Source: Clostridia bacterium (GTDB lineage: Bacteria > Bacillota > Clostridia > Christensenellales > Borkfalkiaceae). Taken from it: DNA of 10,739 nucleotides. How positions within the stretch are numbered: the stretch's first letter is position 1; each line of letters opens with the position of its first letter. The DNA lies in NCBI GenBank assembly GCA_017421905.1, contig JAFOHH010000078.1, positions 1 to 10,739 on the forward strand, written 5' to 3'. Shown here piece by piece: positions 7,101-10,739 of this stretch. A model generated the notes under the pieces. The model saw nothing but the letters and a program-made list of their open reading frames with translations. It was not told the DNA's origin and made no database searches. The position numbers and the translations under genes were made by a program.

Positions 7101-7754
7101 CGCGGCACAATTAAAAACGTCAACTTAAATGCCGAAGCCGACTATGCCGAAGTAAAAGAAAGATACGAGGAAATGCAAACGCAAAAGGACGATATCCAAG
7201 ACGCGCAAGACGACCTCGAACAAGCCCTTAAAAAGTTGACCGACGAAATGGTTACCACCTTTAACGCCGGCTTTAAGGAAATTAACGAAAACTTCCAATA
7301 CACCTTTAAAGAGCTCTTTGGCGGCGGCAACGCTATGCTCGAGCTGGAAGAGGTCGAAGAAGGAAAAGATCCCCTTTCCGCCGGTGTCGAAATTAAAGCC
7401 GAGCCCCCCGGAAAGAAACTGCAAAAGCTATCCCTTCTTTCGGGTGGCGAACGCGCTCTTACCGCTATTGCTATTTTGTTTGCAATTTTGCGTATGCGTC
7501 CCATGCCTTTCTGCGTGCTCGACGAAATCGAGGCCGCGCTGGACGAAGCAAACGTAGATCGCTTTGCAAGATACTTAAAGAACTTCTCCGAAAAAACGCA
7601 ATTTATCGTTATCACGCACAGAAAGCCCACTATGGAAATGGCAGACGCCCTCTACGGCGTAACCATGGAAGAAAAGGGCGTTTCCAAAATGGTATCGGTA
7701 AAGCTTGCCGATCTCCACGATTCGGTTATCGAACCGCAGAAAATTTTAGATTAA
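4164..7754 (+). CDS. smc: Chromosome partition ATPase SMC
   Basis: SMC is the dimeric ATPase of the ScpA/ScpB-SMC condensin that compacts and separates bacterial chromosomes. The 1196 residues match the normal size. The N-terminal head has IVGFKSFADR (8-17) and Walker A GPNGCGKS (31-38). Long coiled coils follow, then a hinge at about 505-675 with GGSMQSVIVDT and the glycine-rich end TQGAITGGSAN, then the returning coil. The C-terminal head has LFGGGNAMLELE, the signature LSGGE (1092-1096), Walker B FCVLDE (1116-1121) and an H-loop His near 1152. The start is TTG at 4164: it gives the standard SMC N-terminus, AAAGGAG lies at 4148-4154 (spacing 9), and no ATG fits nearby. The frame is intact. 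The ftsY gene follows after 9 bases. The coiled coil produces several long antisense open frames that I treat as shadows. Confidence 0.98.
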   Translation: MNFNKIDIVGFKSFADRLEINFNVGVTGIVGPNGCGKSNVADAIRWVLGEQSARILRGSSMQDVIFSGTQNRKALSYCEVSLHFDNSSRMFSLDYNEVVITRKLYRSGESEYYINRQIARLKDIVNLLHEVGIGKEGYSIIGQGKVDELLSSKPEERRAIFEEATGISKFKGTKADIERRLARTKDNLVRYLDILNELELRIGPLKKQSEEAIRYKDLSEKIKYQEINHFIFKAENVGAERAKVQARIDEIDGQIREQDEEQSAAQARYERVGTEIILNDAAVQKVNEDILRNSVENEKRLGDVKVYGERINACRTEIDRLKGEIESDTIKLNRVNQQIVEKTEEKEEKTRALAELDRKAEQEKAELVTLIRQISAAEGVSEENRKKMMENIQSLSDVKVAVASLDAKKSLLSSRQQEVVEKVETLKTLMRNAEIEGLKYQNLAAELKQKNEDLDKVIAEKQTQSYLLAEKVKEYNAKLITLNSQLASHLAKQNFLKEMKTSYEGFGESVKFLMRGAESDRSLSTKIRGVVAKVIKTDKMYVTAMETALGGSMQSVIVDTPEDAKPLIAYLKSKGGGRVTFLPISSVRARFESESIKRALREQGALGLATDLVKCDAMFDGIIRNLLGNTLVVDQIDNAIAISKKYASAFKIVTLEGEIFTTQGAITGGSANRNIHLLGGDKQIAAVEGDIERAKEQLAKGERMVEEFKQRQEKMAEEMDAIRLNITKNEQDMLVYGEKAMAFAAEYQRLSSELSAYDAEVAAIESTLSSIAEEQTRATSVKAFEEMSEEEQARFAAEFDKMKQRRDELADLTTRREIERNALLSALGVISSDIMRLSTQVQELTAAIAATKETLAMNERIFAQLAEAASKVALSEEEQNVVTEMKNHLASLEEQKSALLREQVEIDKKKQEIHEAVLALQSKRAEEEIAMAKISSDLEHLASNIKEDYDLDFDACMELKDENFDDYGSLAETARLKRERGTIKNVNLNAEADYAEVKERYEEMQTQKDDIQDAQDDLEQALKKLTDEMVTTFNAGFKEINENFQYTFKELFGGGNAMLELEEVEEGKDPLSAGVEIKAEPPGKKLQKLSLLSGGERALTAIAILFAILRMRPMPFCVLDEIEAALDEANVDRFARYLKNFSEKTQFIVITHRKPTMEMADALYGVTMEEKGVSKMVSVKLADLHDSVIEPQKILD

Positions 7755-7763
7755 GGAACTTAT

Positions 7764-8660
7764 ATGAGCTTTTTTTCCAAACTGTTCGGTGCGTTAAAAA
7801 AGACCAAGGATTCGCTGGCAGGCAAGCTTGCCGCGCTCTTCCGCGGTAATTACTTTGCCGACGAATTTTACGAAGAACTAGAAGATATCCTCATTTCCTC
7901 GGATATTTCGGTTTCCACCGCCGAGGAAATTATCGAGGATTTGCGCGAACGGGTGAAAGAAGAAAAATTAAAGGACGAGGAATTCGTCCGCCAAGCCCTG
8001 CGCGATAGCCTTATCGAGCACTTAAATCGCGCCGAGCCTTACGACTTCGTAGATCCCACCGTCATCATGGTGGTCGGGGTAAACGGCGTAGGCAAAACCA
8101 CCTCCATCGGTAAGCTTGCCCGTTATTTTACGCAAAGAAAGCAAACGGTAACCATTGCCGCGGCAGATACCTTCCGCGCGGCGGCGGCAGACCAGCTTTC
8201 GGTGTGGGCAGACCGCGCTAAGGTAAAAATCGTGCGCTCGTCGGAAGGGAGCGATCCCTCCGCCGTGGTGTTCGACGCGCTTTCCAGCGCAAAAGCCAAG
8301 TCTACCGACGTTCTCATTATCGATACGGCAGGGCGCTTACACGTCAAAGCCAACTTGATGGAAGAACTCAAAAAAATGCGCCGCGTTATCGACCGCGAGT
8401 ATCCCGAGGCTAACGTTTACACGTTAATCGTGCTCGATGCAACCACCGGGCAAAACGCTATTTCGCAGGTAGAAACCTTTAACGAGGCGGTTGGGCTGGA
8501 CGGTATCGTCCTCACCAAGTTAGACGGCACGGCAAAGGGCGGCTTCGTCGTTTCTTTGTGTTCGGAGTTAGAAGTCCCCGTTCTTTTCGTCGGTACGGGC
8601 GAAAAAATTGAGGATTTAGAGGAGTTCGACGCCGAAAGCTTTGTAGACGCCATTTTATAA
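7764..8660 (+). CDS. ftsY: Signal recognition particle receptor FtsY
   Basis: FtsY is the membrane-associated SRP GTPase that receives Ffh-ribosome complexes and passes them to the Sec translocon. The 298 residues lack the long acidic A domain of E. coli FtsY, as is usual in Firmicutes. An amphipathic, Lys-rich N-terminal helix (about 1-27) probably binds the membrane. The four-helix N domain spans about 30-90. The G domain shows G1 GVNGVGKTT (105-113), DTFRAAA (135-141), DTAGR (187-191), TKLD (251-254) and GTGEKIEDL (277-285). The C-terminus [11 protein letters not shown] is typical. The smc stop codon TAA (7752-7754) lies within this gene's AAGGA ribosome site (7753-7757), so translational coupling with smc is likely. 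All GTPase motifs are intact. Confidence 0.97.
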   Translation: MSFFSKLFGALKKTKDSLAGKLAALFRGNYFADEFYEELEDILISSDISVSTAEEIIEDLRERVKEEKLKDEEFVRQALRDSLIEHLNRAEPYDFVDPTVIMVVGVNGVGKTTSIGKLARYFTQRKQTVTIAAADTFRAAAADQLSVWADRAKVKIVRSSEGSDPSAVVFDALSSAKAKSTDVLIIDTAGRLHVKANLMEELKKMRRVIDREYPEANVYTLIVLDATTGQNAISQVETFNEAVGLDGIVLTKLDGTAKGGFVVSLCSELEVPVLFVGTGEKIEDLEEFDAESFVDAIL

Positions 8661-8719
8661 AAAACGCGTTTATTCGTTAAAATTTTATTATTTTCAACCA
8701 AATTACAAAGGAGAATTTT

Positions 8720-9661
8720 ATGCCTACTTTTAAAACGGTTATGCAACAGCCCGTCGTTTCTCGCTTTCGCAGCTTTGAGGTGTTTGAAACGGAATTGCAA
8801 ATGGAAGGGATTACCAAGCCCCTTACCATTGCCCTAGCAGGCGATACGCACCTTTCCTCCATGGACACGCGCGACGATCACAATCACCGCAATTATATGT
8901 GGCAACGCCGCTTGTGGTTTCCCTTCGCTCCCGATATTTTAGACGAATTTACCACTCTCCCCACGCGGAAAGAAATCGATTTTTCCGTGCTCCTCGGCGA
9001 TATTATGGACTTCCCCTCCGCCGCTAATTTAGAGCAGGTAGAAGGCTATCTCCGCCGTAAGGAATTCGGCCCTTATCTTTATATTCAAGGCAATCACGAC
9101 GACCACTTTCCCTGCGACGTAGAAACGCAAGAAACGCGCAACGGCTATATTGCCGCAATCGACGCGCTTGCAACCGATACCACGGGCAAGTACCCCGAAA
9201 TTACGCCCGAGGAGGCGAAAATTTTAAACGGTTGCTTCCACGCGGTAGACCTTGGCGAAGTGATCTTGGCAGGTGGTCATAACCTTACCGCAGCAGGAAA
9301 AGAGGCCATTGCTCGTGGACTTTCCGCCCTTAAAAATCAACCCAAGCCCGTTATTTTGTGCGTGCACGATCCTCTTTCTGCTCAAACCCTGGCAGGACCC
9401 ATTAAGCAGGCGTGGGGCTCTAACGTAACGCCCAAAATCAATACCGACCCCGTTGAAATAGAAGTGTATTCCGAGGGCAGTAAGGTTGCCGCCGTATTTG
9501 CAGGGCACATTCACTTTTTCCACAACGATATTACCGATGGCGGCATTCCGCAAATCGTCGTATCCTCGCAGGAAAAGAAAATTCGCACGGGCTCGGAGGC
9601 AGAACAAGATAAGTTTTGGAGCGGCCTGGGCATCGTTAAATTAGTTCCCCTTCAAAAATAA
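8720..9661 (+). CDS. Calcineurin-like metallophosphoesterase, substrate unknown
   Basis: This 313-residue protein carries all five blocks of the binuclear-metal phosphoesterase fold in order: D42-T-H44 (AGDTH), G93-D94 (LLGDIMD), GNHD (124-127), H216 (LCVHD) and GHIH (262-265). It should therefore hydrolyse a phosphomonoester or phosphodiester, but the sequence does not show which. No signal peptide or membrane segment is seen, so it is probably cytosolic. An insert of about 50 residues between the first two blocks contains DDHNHR (52-57) and an aromatic/basic stretch ([10 protein letters not shown]). The start has a strong AAAGGAG (8707-8713). It follows ftsY by 59 bases with no terminator seen between them, so it is probably cotranscribed. 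It is followed by a clear terminator. It is not part of the standard ftsY-ylxM-ffh order and looks like a lineage-specific insertion. Confidence 0.88.
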   Translation: MPTFKTVMQQPVVSRFRSFEVFETELQMEGITKPLTIALAGDTHLSSMDTRDDHNHRNYMWQRRLWFPFAPDILDEFTTLPTRKEIDFSVLLGDIMDFPSAANLEQVEGYLRRKEFGPYLYIQGNHDDHFPCDVETQETRNGYIAAIDALATDTTGKYPEITPEEAKILNGCFHAVDLGEVILAGGHNLTAAGKEAIARGLSALKNQPKPVILCVHDPLSAQTLAGPIKQAWGSNVTPKINTDPVEIEVYSEGSKVAAVFAGHIHFFHNDITDGGIPQIVVSSQEKKIRTGSEAEQDKFWSGLGIVKLVPLQK

Positions 9662-9691
9662 ACAATTCCCCCATAAAAAATAAAAATTTGC

Positions 9692-9730
9692 CGACTGTCA
9701 ACTAAAAACGCTTGACAGTCGTCTTTTTTT
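9692..9730 (+). terminator. Intrinsic terminator after the metallophosphoesterase gene
   Basis: CGACTGTCAA (9692-9701) and TTGACAGTCG (9712-9721) form a perfect 10-base stem with a 10-base loop, followed two bases later by seven T (9724-9730). The stem is only half G/C, so efficiency may be moderate. It starts 30 bases after the preceding stop codon. Its 3' arm contains the -35 box of the next promoter, and its U-run lies in that promoter's spacer. Confidence 0.85.
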
Positions 9731-9740
9731 GCGGTATAAT
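9712..9740 (+). promoter_or_regulatory. Perfect-consensus SigA promoter of ylxM-ffh
   Basis: The -35 TTGACA (9712-9717) and -10 TATAAT (9735-9740) both match the consensus exactly, with an ideal 17-base spacer (9718-9734). Transcription should begin near 9747, leaving a leader of about 25 bases before the ylxM ATG. This rules out upstream in-frame starts for ylxM. The -35 box is also part of the terminator stem of the preceding gene. Confidence 0.9.
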
Positions 9741-9771
9741 GTCAATCGAAAATGCTTTACAGGGGGCGCGT

Positions 9772-10092
9772 ATGCTGCAAAAGGACCTAAATTATTGTGA
9801 ACTTTACGGTCTTTACGCCGCCGTGCTTACCGATAAGCAGCGCGAAATTGCCGATCAGTACTTTTTGTGCGATCTTTCTCTTTCCGAAATTGCCGAAAAT
9901 GCAAACGTTAGCCGTCAGGCGGCGTTCGGCGCAATTACCAAGGTAAAAAAACGCCTTTCGGAGCTGGAAGAAACGCTTGGCATTTTCAAAAATCGCGAAC
10001 TTACCGCCCAAGCGGCACAGCTACTTGTAAACCCCACGGGGGAAAACGTAGCCGCCGCACAGCGTTTGCTATTTAAGGCGTTAGAGGAGTAA
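9772..10092 (+). CDS. ylxM: YlxM/p13-like helix-turn-helix protein of the SRP operon
   Basis: This is a 106-residue protein of the UPF0122 (YlxM/p13) family. YlxM is encoded next to ffh in Firmicutes and has been reported to associate with the SRP and influence the Ffh GTPase; the details are not visible here. The sigma-70 region-4-like helix-turn-helix is clear at about residues 34-58 (DLSLSEIAENANVSRQAAF, then KVKKRL). The C-terminal part is a helical tail. I start at ATG 9772, with AGGGGG at 9761-9766. The longer frame starting inside the promoter, and ATG 9739, both lie before the expected transcription start near 9747. The stop codon is two bases before the ffh start, so the two genes should be translationally coupled. 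Confidence 0.9.
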   Translation: MLQKDLNYCELYGLYAAVLTDKQREIADQYFLCDLSLSEIAENANVSRQAAFGAITKVKKRLSELEETLGIFKNRELTAQAAQLLVNPTGENVAAAQRLLFKALEE

Positions 10093-10094
10093 TT

Positions 10095-10739
10095 ATGGCA
10101 GCCTTATTCGGTTCTTTGCAAGAAAAACTGAATCACGTTTTCAGCAAGCTTACCAAGCACGGCAGGCTAACCGAGCTGGAAATAAAGCAAGCGATGCGCG
10201 AAATCCGCATTGCTTTGTTAGAGGCAGACGTAAACGTTTCCGTTGCCAAAAATTTCATTGCCACCGTTAGCGAAAAGGCTATCGGTCAGGAAATTTTAAA
10301 GAGCTTAAGCCCTGCGCAGCAGGTTATTAAAATCGTTAACGAAGAGCTCGTTGCTTTAATGGGCTCTACCAACGCAAAGCTTACCGTTTCGCCCAATCCG
10401 CCTACTATTATTATGATGTGCGGCTTGCAGGGTGCAGGTAAAACCACCCTTTGCGGCAAGCTTGCGCTCTATCTCAAAAAACAAAACAAAAAACCCTTGC
10501 TCGTCGCAGGGGATATCTACCGCCCTGCAGCCATCAACCAGTTAAAAGTGGTGGGGGAAAAGGCGGGTGCCGAAGTTTTTGAACGCGGCACGCAAGATCC
10601 CGTTAAAACGGCACAGCAAGCGGTAGAATACGCTAAATCCTACGGCTTTGATACGGTAATTATCGATACCGCAGGCCGCCTTCATATCGACGAAGAACTG
10701 ATGCAAGAGCTCGAACGGGTTTCTGCAAAGGTTCATCCT
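10095..10739 (+). CDS. ffh: Signal recognition particle protein Ffh, 5' part (runs off the right edge)
   Basis: Ffh is the SRP54 GTPase that binds signal sequences and 4.5S/scRNA and docks with FtsY. The window holds the first 215 codons, with no stop before the edge. Translation begins MAALFGSLQEKLNHVFSKL, followed by the N-domain helices (RLTELEIKQAMREIRIALL, then EADVNVSVAK) and the G domain with G1 GLQGAGKTT, DIYRPAA and DTAGRLH. The methionine-rich M domain lies outside the window. The ATG at 10095 comes two bases after the ylxM TAA, with GAGGAG at 10084-10089, so the two genes form a coupled pair under the promoter at 9712-9740. The start of the protein matches the family exactly, so identity is secure although the gene is incomplete here. 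Confidence 0.97.
   Translation, partial: MAALFGSLQEKLNHVFSKLTKHGRLTELEIKQAMREIRIALLEADVNVSVAKNFIATVSEKAIGQEILKSLSPAQQVIKIVNEELVALMGSTNAKLTVSPNPPTIIMMCGLQGAGKTTLCGKLALYLKKQNKKPLLVAGDIYRPAAINQLKVVGEKAGAEVFERGTQDPVKTAQQAVEYAKSYGFDTVIIDTAGRLHIDEELMQELERVSAKVHP

Noticed and set aside
8661..8719. Separate promoter for the metallophosphoesterase (TATTAT at 8686-8691)
   Set aside because: No -35 box at a suitable distance; the gap is simply AT-rich.
9673..9701. Minus-strand promoter from the mirrored TTGACA of the terminator stem
   Set aside because: The -10 candidate (TTTTAT) matches only 4 of 6 and would fire into the 3' end of the phosphoesterase gene; the -35 match follows automatically from the inverted repeat.
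1..10739. CRISPR arrays, insertion sequences, tRNA/rRNA genes, phage or defence genes
   Set aside because: No spaced direct repeats, transposase motifs, tRNA cloverleaf or such domains were seen; the window is core housekeeping sequence.

Overview
The window is a core chromosomal segment of a Gram-positive bacterium, most likely an uncultured member of the Clostridia (Firmicutes/Bacillota). The gene order plsX, rnc, smc, ftsY, ylxM, ffh is the classic Firmicutes cluster. All genes lie on the + strand, Shine-Dalgarno sites are strong (AAAGGAG type), promoters match the SigA consensus, and ylxM is a Firmicutes/Tenericutes marker. A finer placement (for example a gut Christensenellales-like lineage) would be a guess.

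Layout: positions 1-256 carry no convincing gene. They hold a pyrimidine-rich stretch followed by A- and T-tracts spaced about one helical turn apart. A good SigA promoter (257-285) and a foldable leader precede asnS (388-1782, asparaginyl-tRNA synthetase). Next come plsX (1805-2830, acyl-phosphate synthesis), a structured 98-base gap, rnc (2929-4086, RNase III with a very long basic tail), smc (4164-7754, TTG start), ftsY (7764-8660) and a metallophosphoesterase of unknown substrate (8720-9661). An intrinsic terminator ends this unit at about 9692-9730. Its 3' arm doubles as the -35 box of a perfect-consensus promoter for a second unit, ylxM (9772-10092) and ffh (10095 to beyond the right edge).

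How the genes fit together: plsX feeds membrane phospholipid synthesis. FtsY, Ffh and probably YlxM form the signal-recognition-particle pathway that delivers membrane proteins. SMC organises the chromosome, RNase III processes double-stranded RNA, and AsnRS charges tRNA-Asn. They are housekeeping genes held together by ancestral linkage rather than one pathway.

I found no new multi-gene system such as a defence island, mobile element or CRISPR. The most unusual points are the RNase III protein (a tail of about 160 residues with an embedded palindromic repeat, and one metal-binding Asp replaced by Ser), the structured RNA upstream of asnS and rnc, the absence of acpP/fabD/fabG between plsX and rnc, the metallophosphoesterase inserted in the SRP cluster, and the fused terminator-promoter at 9692-9740.
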